A DNA stretch of 64,000 bases from Saprospiraceae bacterium (lineage in GTDB: Bacteria > Bacteroidota > Bacteroidia > Chitinophagales > Saprospiraceae), in assembly GCA_016717655.1 (NCBI GenBank), contig JADKFC010000007.1:1-64000 (forward strand). The letters run 5' to 3'. Positions 25,099-34,254 of the stretch are shown in pieces. A program made the translations under genes and the position numbers. Each line of letters opens with the position of its first letter. The stretch's first letter is position 1. The notes beneath the pieces were generated by a model that was not told the origin of the DNA, made no database searches, and worked only from the letters and a program-made list of their open reading frames with translations.

Positions 25099-27129
25099 CT
25101 ATTTAGTAATTGAATTTAATATACCTTCATCTACCAACTGAGGCAGGGTTATTCGCAACTTGGGTTCTTGCTCCATGGCTCTTTGTATGGCTTCTATAGC
25201 TTCTGCATTCCTGGCCCAACTCCTCCTGGCAATGCCATTGTTAACATCCCAATGCAGCATAGATTTAATATTGGCCTCACTTTGCTCACTGCCGTCTATT
25301 ACCATGCCAAAACCTCCATTGATAACTTCTCCCCAGCCAACACCACCCCCGTTGTGGAGCGACACCCAGGTAGCTCCTCTGAAAGCGTCGCCAACAAAAT
25401 TGTGAACGGCCATATCAGCTGTAAATTTAGAACCATCGTAGATATTTGAGGTTTCTCTGTAAGGGGAGTCTGTTCCTGAAACATCGTGATGGTCTCTGCC
25501 TAATACTACCGGGCCTTTTATTTCTCTGTTGCGTATGGCTTGGTTGAAGGCAGTAGCAATTTTTATCCTCCCTTCAGCATCTGCATATAAGATTCTGGAT
25601 TTTGATCCAACAATGGGTATGTTTTTATCTGCCTGTTCGATCCAGATGATGTTGTCATTCAACTGTCCTCTAATACTCTCAGGCGCTTCCTTTATCAATG
25701 TGTTCATTACATCAAGTGCTATGCGATCGGTTAGGTCCAGGTCAGATTTTTCACCTGACGTACATACCCATCTGAAAGGGCCAAAGCCATAATCAAAACA
25801 CATAGGACCCATGATGTCCTGAACATAGCTGGGGTATTTGTATTTCCCTTCTTCTTTGTTTTCCCAAATATTGGCTCCAGCTTCACCTGCTTCTTTGAGA
25901 AAGGCATTGCCATAATCCCAAAAGTACATGCCTCTGCTCACCATTGTATTGATGGCATCCACGTGATTTCGCAATGTAAGCCTTATCATTTCCATGAGCT
26001 TAGGCTTATCTGTATTGAGCAGCATTTTTGCTTCTGCAAAACTCAGGCCCTGAGGACAATACCCGAGATCATCAATGTTGTGAAGAGAGGTCTGATCAGA
26101 TCCCAACTCTACCAGAGTGTTTTGTTGCACAAAGGCCTGCCACAAGTCTACTACATTGCCATTGTATATGAGTGCAATGGCCTCCCCCGCCGATCTGGCA
26201 TTTTCGATGCGGGCTATCAGTGCTTTGGTATCATTGTACACATTTTCTTCTTGAATATAACCATCTGTTATTCTTTGATGAATGGCATCTTCATCTACCT
26301 CTGCAATCACACACACTGCTCCTGTTATCACACCGGCCAGTGCTTGCGCTCCCGACATACCCCCTAAACCGGATGTGACAAATACTTTTCCTTTGAGATC
26401 AGCACTTCCGGGATTTAATTTTCTACCGGCATTGAGCAAAGTAATGGTAGTGCCGTGTACAATGCCCTGTGGACCGATGTACATGTAGGAACCGGCTGTC
26501 ATTTGTCCATAAGAGGTAACACCCATGGCATTGTAACGATTCCAGTCTTCTTTCGAGGAATGGTTCGGTATCATCATGCCATTGGTTACAACTACCCTGG
26601 GAGCATTTTTGTGAGATGGAAACAGACCCATAGGGTGACCAGAATACATGACCAGTGTTTGGTCTTCTTCCATTTCAGATAAATAGCTCATAGTGAGCAG
26701 ATATTGGGCCCAGTTTTGAAAAACGGCTCCATTACCTCCATAGGTAATGAGCTCATGTGGATATTTGGCCACCTTGGGATCCAGATTGTTTTGGATCATC
26801 AACATGATGGCTGCAGCTGCGGGTGTTTTGGCTGGATATTCGTGGACGGGCCTGGCTACCATGTCATAATTGGGTCTGAACCTATGCATGTAAATCCGAC
26901 CATAGGTTTTCAACTCTTCATTGAACTCATTAGCCAGTTGACTGTGCCATTCTTTTGGAAAATAACGAAGTGCATTTTCAATGGCCAGCAACCATTCCTT
27001 TTTTGTCAGAAGGGAGATGTTTCTTTTTGGTGCATGGGGTACACTGTTATCCAAAGGCCTTGAAGCGGGTATTTTAGCAGGAATGCCTTGTTTGATGGCT
27101 TCAAAAAAGGGTAGGGTTGTGGTCACCAT
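25099..27129 (-). CDS. hutU: Urocanate hydratase
   Basis: A 676-residue cytosolic enzyme converting urocanate to imidazolone propionate, step two of histidine degradation, using tightly bound NAD+. Features seen: MYSGHPMGLFPSH, TNGMMIPN, GPQGIVHGTT, the nucleotide-binding TSGLGGMSGAQ, the YCPQGLSF segment and the catalytic-region Cys in GPFRWVCTSG. This matches the long urocanase form. None of hutH, hutI or hutG is nearby, so the pathway genes are dispersed. The start GTG/ATG area has no recognisable promoter. It is followed on the same strand by a 4-TM protein and preceded by xth, 12 nt away. Confidence 0.96.
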   Translation of the reverse strand: MVTTTLPFFEAIKQGIPAKIPASRPLDNSVPHAPKRNISLLTKKEWLLAIENALRYFPKEWHSQLANEFNEELKTYGRIYMHRFRPNYDMVARPVHEYPAKTPAAAAIMLMIQNNLDPKVAKYPHELITYGGNGAVFQNWAQYLLTMSYLSEMEEDQTLVMYSGHPMGLFPSHKNAPRVVVTNGMMIPNHSSKEDWNRYNAMGVTSYGQMTAGSYMYIGPQGIVHGTTITLLNAGRKLNPGSADLKGKVFVTSGLGGMSGAQALAGVITGAVCVIAEVDEDAIHQRITDGYIQEENVYNDTKALIARIENARSAGEAIALIYNGNVVDLWQAFVQQNTLVELGSDQTSLHNIDDLGYCPQGLSFAEAKMLLNTDKPKLMEMIRLTLRNHVDAINTMVSRGMYFWDYGNAFLKEAGEAGANIWENKEEGKYKYPSYVQDIMGPMCFDYGFGPFRWVCTSGEKSDLDLTDRIALDVMNTLIKEAPESIRGQLNDNIIWIEQADKNIPIVGSKSRILYADAEGRIKIATAFNQAIRNREIKGPVVLGRDHHDVSGTDSPYRETSNIYDGSKFTADMAVHNFVGDAFRGATWVSLHNGGGVGWGEVINGGFGMVIDGSEQSEANIKSMLHWDVNNGIARRSWARNAEAIEAIQRAMEQEPKLRITLPQLVDEGILNSITK

Positions 27130-27141
27130 TTGACAACGCTT

Positions 27142-27906
27142 TTATGCTTTTAAAATTAATTCGATGGGGCAATGATCAGATCCCATTAGTTGATCGTGGA
27201 TAGACGAACTTTCCAATTTTGATTCCAGCTTTTTGTCCACCAAAAAATAGTCAATCCTCCATCCTACATTTTTAGCACGGGCACCAAATCGCACACTCCA
27301 AAAGGTATATTGCATCGCCGCGGGGTTTAGGTGGCGATAAGCATCTAACAATCCAACCTGCAACAAGCCATCCATCCCATCAATTTCGGTTTGGGTATAT
27401 CCCGATGTTTTGTTGTAGTTTTCTTTGGGTCGGGCCAAATCGATAGGCTGATGGGCTACGTTGAAATCGCCTGTAACAACAATGGCTTTCTTTTTTTTAA
27501 GTTTTGATAGGTAGGCAGCAAAGGCCTTGTCCCATTCTGCTCGATATTCTAGCCTTTTCATGCCTTCACCGCTGTTGGGTACGTAAACATTGACAAGATA
27601 AAAGGTGTCATATTCGGCAGTAATTACACGACCTTCTGTATCGTGCTCAGGTATACCCATGTCGCTGGTTACACTAATGGGTTTGATCCTGGACAGTATT
27701 GCCACACCTGAATATCCCTTTTTTTCCGCTGAGTTGCTGTAAATAAACCAATCCTGCATGGGAGCAAGAGCTGTTGCTACCTGATCATCCTGTGCTTTTG
27801 TTTCCTGTAAGCACATTACATCGGGGTTTAGGGCTTCTATGTGGGTATGGAATTCTTTTCCAATTGTTGCCCTGAGTCCATTCACATTCCATGATATAAT
27901 TTTCAT
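27142..27906 (-). CDS. xth: Exodeoxyribonuclease III
   Basis: A 254-residue EEP-fold AP endonuclease for base-excision repair. Motifs: ISWNVNGLRA, MCLQETKAQ, VYVPNSGEG, GDFNVAHQPIDLARP, WRIDYFLVD and the catalytic SDHCPIEL. ATG 27906 is chosen for three reasons. The family begins at MKIISWN. A TATCTTTG box sits 24 nt upstream. The longer reading from 28008 would run through a terminator hairpin at 27978-28006. It may be cotranscribed with hutU (12-nt gap). Confidence 0.95.
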   Translation of the reverse strand: MKIISWNVNGLRATIGKEFHTHIEALNPDVMCLQETKAQDDQVATALAPMQDWFIYSNSAEKKGYSGVAILSRIKPISVTSDMGIPEHDTEGRVITAEYDTFYLVNVYVPNSGEGMKRLEYRAEWDKAFAAYLSKLKKKKAIVVTGDFNVAHQPIDLARPKENYNKTSGYTQTEIDGMDGLLQVGLLDAYRHLNPAAMQYTFWSVRFGARAKNVGWRIDYFLVDKKLESKLESSSIHDQLMGSDHCPIELILKA

Positions 27907-27929
27907 TTCTGACTTGCTATTGATGTCGG

Positions 27930-27937
27930 CAAAGATA
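27930..27937 (-). promoter_or_regulatory. Promoter -7 box of xth
   Basis: TATCTTTG on the minus strand, 24 nt before the xth ATG and downstream of the terminator at 27978-28006. xth therefore appears to be a separate unit from the RNA upstream. Confidence 0.5.
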
Positions 27938-27977
27938 AGTAAGCCACAACAGAAAAGTACTTTGGTAGGGGAGGAAA

Positions 27978-28006
27978 TAAAAAAGCCCGTGACAAAGTCA
28001 ACGGGC
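27978..28006 (-). terminator. Terminator of the candidate ncRNA
   Basis: Stem GCCCGT / ACGGGC with an inner GAC / GTC extension and a T6 run on the minus strand (27984-27979). Confidence 0.85.
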
Positions 28007-28016
28007 ATTACTCAAT

Positions 28017-28031
28017 TTAATAACCAAAACT
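28017..28031. repeat. 15-nt direct repeat, copy 1
   Basis: TTAATAACCAAAACT, identical to 28182-28196. It lies just before the terminator of the candidate ncRNA. Confidence 0.75.
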
Positions 28032-28181
28032 CAATCTTTGTATACCAAATAACGTGCCAAATATGATAGAAACATATTATGTATAAGTAGATAAGGCATA
28101 CATTTTATCTTGAAAGCCATTAGGCTTGAGTTCTCAAAAAATTTTGCCCATAACTTCATACGAGCAAAATGATTTTTACAA

Positions 28182-28196
28182 TTAATAACCAAAACT
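28182..28196. repeat. 15-nt direct repeat, copy 2
   Basis: TTAATAACCAAAACT, identical to 28017-28031. It lies at the predicted 5' end of the candidate ncRNA. Confidence 0.75.
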
Positions 28197-28205
28197 TACA
28201 CAATG

Positions 28206-28236
28206 CAAAGATAATACATATTAAATTATATTGCAA
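28206..28236 (-). promoter_or_regulatory. Promoter of the candidate ncRNA
   Basis: Minus-strand TTG at 28236-28234 and TATCTTTG at 28213-28206 with a 20-nt spacer. It is one of the best promoter matches in the window, yet no gene starts within 290 nt downstream. Confidence 0.65.
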
Positions 28237-28267
28237 TATGTATAAGTCTTTTTTTTAGCTAATTGTG

Positions 28268-28297
28268 TATATTTATATATGTTAATGTATAAATATA
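28268..28297. repeat. AT-rich inverted repeat downstream of the NtrY-like kinase
   Basis: Perfect 10-bp arms TATATTTATA / TATAAATATA with a 10-nt loop. It lies between the kinase stop (28344) and the ncRNA promoter. No T-run follows, so termination is doubtful. Confidence 0.4.
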
Positions 28298-28343
28298 TGA
28301 AATTCAGTATTTTGTAAAAATGAAAAAGAAGCAAAAAAATCAG

Positions 28344-31300
28344 TTAATCCAGGTCAATCTGGGTTTCACCTTCGTAATTATTGCTTCGAACCAAAGGAAG
28401 TTCTATGAAAAAGTCGGTTCCGTTTCTTTCATTGGGAGATTCAAAGTAAATACGGCCGTTCATACTTTCAATCATATTGGCAGAAATGGCCAGCCCCAGG
28501 CCGGTTCCCGAACTCTTAGTGGTAAAATTAGGCGTAAATACTTTTTCTTTCATTGCATCCGGAATCCCAACCCCATTATCACTTACCTTGATGACAGCAT
28601 ATAATTCATTTTGGTTGAGCTCAATCTCAATTTTCCCTCTCCGGTCTTCAGGGATGGATTGGGTGGCATTTTTAACCACATTGTTTAGGATTCGGACCAA
28701 TTGATTTTTATCCGCAAAGACATGGATGTCATTCATAGGCTCCGCCATTTGGATGTCCATATCTTCTCTTTTTCTGAATAGATCGTGAATGTGCTCAACT
28801 ACTTCATTGAGAACGATGGTGTCATTAGAAGCCTTAGGCAAGGTGCCAAAAGAAGAAAATTCGTCAGCAATTTGGGTTAAATTTTCAATCTGTTCTAAGA
28901 TGGTGGCTGATGTACGCTGTATCAGCACTTTTGTTTTATCGGGATCCTGAGAAGCGGCATTTTGCATGTGTTGAATACTCAACTTCATTGGTGTCAATGG
29001 ATTTTTTATTTCATGGGCTACTTGTTTGGCCATTTCCCTCCACGCCAGGTCTCTCTGGGTTCTGCTCAACAAATCCGCGCTGTGGTTCAATTCAACCTGC
29101 ATCTTGTTAAAGTTGGATATCAGTGCTCCAATTTCATCCGGATTTTTCCACTCCAGTCTTTCATTGTCTTTGCCCAATTTAAAGTCTTTCAATCTGGATG
29201 ACAAATTTTTCAGCGACTTAGTCATCGGATTGGTAACTATCATTGATAGGGCAAGTGCTGTAAGAAACAAGAATACACATAAGGTAAGCAAGGTGCTTAA
29301 AAAATCGTACAAGCCTGCATAACCTTGCGACCGCTTAAAGTCTTCTGTTAGAAAATAACCCGACACTGTTTGATTCGTATCATAAACCGGTATCAAAACC
29401 TTGCCGGGTTGATATACAGTACTTAGCACCTTGATGTTGTTGGCATTGGCATTGACATCACTGGCGATCAGTGATTTTTGAAGCCTTTCAGGAGCATGAT
29501 CATAACTCAATGAACTTAATATCTTTCTGCCATCTGCTGTATAAAAGGCAATTGGTAATTCGTGAACACTCTCAAGCGAACGGAATGCTTTTTCCAATCT
29601 ACCATCCTCTGTTGCATTTTCGGTTTCTGGAAAATTGGTTTGAATGTCTTTGATCAAAACATCTAAAAGCAATTCAAAACCCTGAGTATTTTTAATGTTG
29701 TACAAGCGTTGATAATACAAAGCGGTGGTACCCCCTATCAAAACAAATGAAAAAAGCACAAGACCTGTTATGGTAGTCTGAAATCGGCTTCTCAGCGATT
29801 TTCGCATGTTGAAGCTTAAATGGAATCTATCGTCAATAAAATGAAAAAAAGAATTGAGTAGCACCAATAGTAAAACCATGATACCGGTCAAAGAAATAAA
29901 CAGGGTTAATAGTGGTAAAAATCTGGCAACAAATCCTTTGTACGCAAGGCTTACAATGGTGTAATTTTCGATGGTCTTTCGATGGGTGATCTGTTGTGCC
30001 TGCTTGCTTTCGAGCTCACTTAAGAGACCGGGGTAGGAGGTTCCTTCCTGATTGCCCAGTACCTTCACCAGGTGGTTATTTTTGTATATGCCTAGAGTTG
30101 ATCTGTAAGGGAATTGGATGACCGGCTTGTTTTTTAATGAAAATTGGATGGCCATAAAAATAGGATTGGCCGGGTCGGTTGCATTGTCGATATGATAATA
30201 TAGAATGGCAGTTTTGTCAATAGGCGACCAATGAATATGATTGGTAATCAACATACTTTCGGCAATTAAACTTTCTATCCTGTTTTTATTTGCTATTTGA
30301 TTAAGGGCTAGACTGGTGCCCTTTTTATCATAACAATAAATGTTGTCGATTGACATTTCTGATTGAGATGCAATTTGACTACTTATGTAGGACTTTAAGT
30401 CAATAACATCAAGATTGGCTACCCAGGGTAAGTTGGCAAGTGAAGGGAAGAGTTCCGAAGCTACGATGGTATCATTGATTTCCCTAAGCATGCCGAGGTT
30501 TTCGGTGCCTAATGATTTATATGCCTTTTCAATGTTTTGTCTTGTGATTTCATTTGTTTTTTCAAGGGCATGGCTATAGACTACCACACTGAAAAACAAA
30601 CCAAAAACAAGGACCGCGCTCAATAAAAAAGAAACATTGATTTCGAAGTATTCAAAATACAGATCCAACAACAGAAACAATACCATCAAAAACAATACGA
30701 TGCCAATGGTATTAGTAGTAAATCCAAACAAAATAAATCCGATGGTAACCGAAAGTATGGCAACTGAAATGTATAAACTTTTTTCCCAGCCTTTGGTAGT
30801 GGTTTCCGTTTTTGAGAACAAACGTTTGGCCAGATAAACCACTATAAATAGGTGGCCCAATGAAAGTCCATAAAAGAAAAATTCTGAGACTCCAAAATTC
30901 ATGGCCTCTTCGATATTGACTACCAGGTTACCATCCAAAATAAACAGCTCGGACACAGCAATCAGGTAATATACAATCAGAGCAATTATAAAAGTGCCTG
31001 TAAGGTATCTGACATTGGGCTTTAAGGGAGGAAATTTGCTTTTGAACCAGTCGCTCTGACTTAAAACAGAAGTAAAAAGTAGCAACAAGGCCAATAAAGC
31101 AAACTGCCAAAGACTGATTTGAATCTTGTCATCACTATATTTTACACCGAAAAAAGCTGAATTTTGAAATAGTTGATCTGCAGTGAAATAGCCAGGTAAT
31201 AAGAAAAGCAATAAGGTAACTGAAGAAATCCAGATAACATCAAAACGCCGCATCTTGTCATTCCAGAATAATGAATTTCTCACCCAGTGTAAAAAAGCTA

Positions 31301-31775
31301 TGATGAGCAGAAATAAGCCCATGAACCAGCCGCAAAACAAAGCTATGTCCCATTTGGAACTCCTTACACCTGCTACATTGTCTGAAGGAAAATAGAACCG
31401 GTAAACATTTCGGCCGGACCTAAAACTTTTATAAAGGGTTCCCATTTGTATTGAAGCGGGGACTTCTTTGTTCCAAAAAAGCAGTGTATCCCCTCTTAGG
31501 ACTTCAATATAAAATCCGGAGGCCTCTAACTTTTTCACCGCTAAACCATCATTGGTAACATCAGAACTTACCACCAAAAGGGAGTCATTGTGGTAATTTT
31601 CTGCCAAATTCCGCCTGAATTCTTTGCGGAAATCAAACAATGCCGACGTTTCATAAAAATGGTAGCTCAATACACTTCCAAACAAAATAAAGCCGGCAAG
31701 AAATAAATTGATGGTCTTCTGCCCCAAAACAATTATATTTTTGCGCAAATTAGTGAAAAACCATAATATATACAT
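28344..31775 (-). CDS. NtrY-like membrane sensor histidine kinase
   Basis: An unusually long kinase of 1143 residues. One N-terminal TM (about 18-38) precedes a periplasmic segment, then a block of about seven or eight hydrophobic helices (about 130-410). A second extracytoplasmic region (about 415-620), a TM, a region with a further TM pair and a HAMP-like segment (NPMTKSLKNLSSRLKDF) follow. The kinase core has HEIKNPLTPMKLSIQHM (phospho-His), NNVVKNATQSIP (N box), DNGVGIPD (G1) and GTGLGLAISANM (G2). The core resembles NtrY/PorY-type kinases. No response regulator is adjacent. The first ATG is used; a TTG at 31745 is also possible. The signal sensed is unknown. Confidence 0.85.
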   Translation of the reverse strand: MYILWFFTNLRKNIIVLGQKTINLFLAGFILFGSVLSYHFYETSALFDFRKEFRRNLAENYHNDSLLVVSSDVTNDGLAVKKLEASGFYIEVLRGDTLLFWNKEVPASIQMGTLYKSFRSGRNVYRFYFPSDNVAGVRSSKWDIALFCGWFMGLFLLIIAFLHWVRNSLFWNDKMRRFDVIWISSVTLLLFLLPGYFTADQLFQNSAFFGVKYSDDKIQISLWQFALLALLLLFTSVLSQSDWFKSKFPPLKPNVRYLTGTFIIALIVYYLIAVSELFILDGNLVVNIEEAMNFGVSEFFFYGLSLGHLFIVVYLAKRLFSKTETTTKGWEKSLYISVAILSVTIGFILFGFTTNTIGIVLFLMVLFLLLDLYFEYFEINVSFLLSAVLVFGLFFSVVVYSHALEKTNEITRQNIEKAYKSLGTENLGMLREINDTIVASELFPSLANLPWVANLDVIDLKSYISSQIASQSEMSIDNIYCYDKKGTSLALNQIANKNRIESLIAESMLITNHIHWSPIDKTAILYYHIDNATDPANPIFMAIQFSLKNKPVIQFPYRSTLGIYKNNHLVKVLGNQEGTSYPGLLSELESKQAQQITHRKTIENYTIVSLAYKGFVARFLPLLTLFISLTGIMVLLLVLLNSFFHFIDDRFHLSFNMRKSLRSRFQTTITGLVLFSFVLIGGTTALYYQRLYNIKNTQGFELLLDVLIKDIQTNFPETENATEDGRLEKAFRSLESVHELPIAFYTADGRKILSSLSYDHAPERLQKSLIASDVNANANNIKVLSTVYQPGKVLIPVYDTNQTVSGYFLTEDFKRSQGYAGLYDFLSTLLTLCVFLFLTALALSMIVTNPMTKSLKNLSSRLKDFKLGKDNERLEWKNPDEIGALISNFNKMQVELNHSADLLSRTQRDLAWREMAKQVAHEIKNPLTPMKLSIQHMQNAASQDPDKTKVLIQRTSATILEQIENLTQIADEFSSFGTLPKASNDTIVLNEVVEHIHDLFRKREDMDIQMAEPMNDIHVFADKNQLVRILNNVVKNATQSIPEDRRGKIEIELNQNELYAVIKVSDNGVGIPDAMKEKVFTPNFTTKSSGTGLGLAISANMIESMNGRIYFESPNERNGTDFFIELPLVRSNNYEGETQIDLD

Positions 31776-31908
31776 ATAATTAAACGATTATATGTATTTT
31801 TCACCCAGATATGCCTGCGACACCCCCTCTTTTCTTATTTTCGCAATTGATTTTGTGATCAAGATACTAATTCGCTATTTATTCGTTTAAATCGTAAAAC
31901 GACCTGCA

Positions 31909-33677
31909 TTGAGATTTTTCATTTTTCTGGTCTTACTCCTTCCTCTTCAATTGGGGGCTCAAAAGGATGAACTGGTGGTAACCAGATACGAGTTGTTTGA
32001 GCAAAACAGCATTATACATCATTTGGATGTAGATAAATTCAACAAAATCTATGTTTCAACCTCTAAGGGACTGGGTATTATCGGCAATTTGGAAGATAGC
32101 CCCCAAATGGTACTGGCCGGTAAATCAGTTATTGATGTTTGTTTTCACGATAAATTTGGCAGTTGGGCAGCTACCCATAATGGGGTTTATGAAGTTGCAA
32201 CGGAAAAAGAAATTTTACTCCCTGATCAGGAAGCAAAGATTACAGGTATCGAGTTTTATCTTCAGCGATTGTACATTTCTACGAATAAGGGCTTGTACAT
32301 AAGAAATATGGGTACGGGTAAAATGGAGAACCTGAATACCAGGAATTCAAGCCTACCATCCGACAATCTCTTTTTTGTTTACACAGACTCAAAAAACCGA
32401 TGCTGGATAGGGACCGACAAGGGAGAAGTTCGCATCACCGAAGAAGATTGGCAAGCAGATCATGCTGAAAAGCAGGTAACCCATTTTTACGAAAATAAGG
32501 AAGGACTGTGGTTTGTATCTACTGAATCCAATACCAAAACCCAGGAAATGTGGCTCATTGACCACTTCAATCGATTTTATGACGCCGGATTTGGCCCGGA
32601 TCTTTATGAAGGCACCTTCAATGATTTTTGTATTGATTCAAAAGGCAGGTTATATTTTGCATCCGATGCCTTGATAAGATACGACCCATATGAGGAAAAA
32701 ACAGAAAATTTTACTGAAAATGCTGGCGTCATTTCCAGCAAATGCACTTCTACGGTGTGTGATAAAAATGATAACATCTGGATAGGTACAGCTGGAGATG
32801 GTTTATTTACCTTAAAATTTAGTGACAATGCCGGCAAAGCCTTGTCTGTTGCCTGCATTACAGAAAAAAACCAAGTTGCCACGGCAAATCGGATGGAGTT
32901 GTAAAAGTAATTGCAACCGGTGGGGTAGGACCCTTTGATTATGTGTGGAGCAATAGGGCACTTTCAGGCAGTAACCCTAAAAATATTGGAGCCGGAAATT
33001 ATGCTGTAACGGTCTCTGACAAGGCACAGAATCGACAGGTGTGTAGCATTGAGGTACAACATCCATCTGAAATTGAAATCAGTGTTGTGGATATGCAAAA
33101 GGTAAAGTCATCCAATGGCAAAGAGGGCAGGATTGAAGTCAGCGGCACAGGAGGAACGGGTGATTTGTCTTATGTATGGAACAATGGCTCAAAAAAGACA
33201 TTTATTGACAAGCTGGGGGCCGGAGATTATGGTGTGACAGTAAGTGATAAAAACAAATGTACAGCTGTGTCCTACTTTAAGATGACCCGGGAAAAAATAT
33301 TGCCGGACCTCGACATCAAGACCATAGCGATAGGTAAGACCTTAAGAATTAACGAATTGTACTTTAAGGCCGACAGCACAGAGATTTCCCCTGAGAGTTT
33401 TGACGTGTTGAACGAGTTATATGACTTTTTATCAGCCAATCCCAGTGTAGTTATTGAAATTGGTGGACACACCAATACCATACCTCCGCATGAATATTGC
33501 GATAAATTGAGTACTGAAAGAGCAAAGACAGTAGCAGAGTACTTTTATAAAAAAGGCATTCCTGTGAAAAGACTCAGTTATAAAGGATACGGTAAAAGAC
33601 AACCTATTTCTGACAGCACATCATTGGAAGGCAGGCAAAAAAACCAGCGGGTAGAAGTAAAAGTAATTTCTATGTAA
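31909..33677 (+). CDS. Propeller / SprB-like repeat / OmpA chimera (frameshifted)
   Basis: A secreted protein (signal 1-18, LPLQLGAQ). The N-terminal beta-propeller is of the two-component-regulator type (about 30-310; repeats such as IYVSTSKGLGII, LYISTNKGLYI, CWIGTDKGE and IWIGTAGDGLF). It is followed by two SprB-like beta repeats (GGVGPFDYVWSN, GGTGDLSYVWNN) and a C-terminal OmpA domain (ELYFKADSTEI, IGGHTNT, LSTERAKTVAEYF, GYGKRQPI). One A missing from the A7 run at 32864-32870 splits it; the repaired join reads TEKKPSCHGKSDGV for 589 residues. The start is TTG. It is probably tethered to peptidoglycan. Propellers of this type usually belong to hybrid kinases, so the combination is unusual. 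Confidence 0.75.
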
Positions 33678-33710
33678 AAAAAAAGCCCTGATAACAGGGC
33701 TTTTTTTTTT
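33676..33710. terminator. Bidirectional terminator
   Basis: Stem GCCCTG / CAGGGC with a 4-nt ATAA loop, extended by A-run and T-run of at least 8 on each side. It lies between the convergent chimera gene and ndk. Confidence 0.92.
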
Positions 33711-34131
33711 ATTGGAAGATTTCTGTTCCGGCAAAATGGAAGGCCGACTCGATGGCAGCATTTTCATCGCTGTCTGACCCGTGCACTGCGTTTTCACCAA
33801 TATTTTTGGCAAATCTGGCCCTGATCGTTCCTGGAGCGGCTTCAGCTGGGTTGGTTGCACCGATCAAAGTCCTGAATTCAGCCACTGCATTGTCTTTTTC
33901 CAAAATAGCAGCTACGATTGGACCTGATGACATGAATTCAACCAATTCACCATAAAAAGGTCTTGCACTATGAACGGCATAGAACTCTCCGGCTTTTTCA
34001 GCAGAAAGTTTGGTGTATTTCATAGCTACTATTTTAAATCCTGCTTCGCAGATTTGTTGCAAAATGGCACCAATATGACCGGCTTTAACAGCATCCGGCT
34101 TAATCATGGTAAATGTTCTGTTTCCTGACAT
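33709..34131 (-). CDS. ndk: Nucleoside diphosphate kinase
   Basis: A 140-residue enzyme moving the gamma-phosphate between NTPs and NDPs. It shows NRTFTMIKPDAVKAGHIG at the N-terminus, RPFYGELVEFMSSGP, RTLIGATNP and the active-site phosphohistidine in NAVHGSDSDENA. Typical length. Divergent from nrnA, and the terminator overlaps its last codons. Confidence 0.97.
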   Translation of the reverse strand: MSGNRTFTMIKPDAVKAGHIGAILQQICEAGFKIVAMKYTKLSAEKAGEFYAVHSARPFYGELVEFMSSGPIVAAILEKDNAVAEFRTLIGATNPAEAAPGTIRARFAKNIGENAVHGSDSDENAAIESAFHFAGTEIFQ

Positions 34132-34254
34132 GTTCTAGAAAATTTGATATTTGAAATGATAAGGGCGCAAAATTAACAAAACCCGGGGCATGTCTGAATT
34201 ATAAATATTAATTTTTTTGCTATTTCACAAAATTTTTGGAAATTCGCCTCCCTA

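Larger units (their letters stand above)
27978..28200 (-). ncRNA. Candidate structured non-coding RNA, about 220 nt
   Basis: The minus strand has a complete promoter (28236-28206) and a rho-independent terminator (28006-27978) with no convincing ORF between. From 5' to 3' the predicted transcript has several hairpins. They are ATTTTGCTC / GGGCAAAAT (9 bp, one wobble), TTGAG / CTCAA, AAGCC / GGCTT with a 4-nt loop, and ATGTAT / ATACAT. An exact 15-nt direct repeat (AGTTTTGGTTATTAA) occurs near the 5' end (28196-28182) and again just before the terminator (28031-28017). The size is compatible with 6S-like or other regulatory RNAs, but I do not recognise a family. Confidence 0.45.

Noticed and set aside
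25160..27063. Several plus-strand ORFs opposite hutU
   Set aside because: They are shadows of the conserved urocanase gene and carry no recognisable domains or promoters.
27907..28008. Extended N-terminus of xth from 28008
   Set aside because: It would code through a terminator hairpin, lies upstream of a TATCTTTG box, and the family starts at 27906.
28009..28343. A protein-coding gene in the gap between xth and the large kinase
   Set aside because: No ORF with convincing codon use was found; the region is better explained by the ncRNA unit and an AT-rich inverted repeat.
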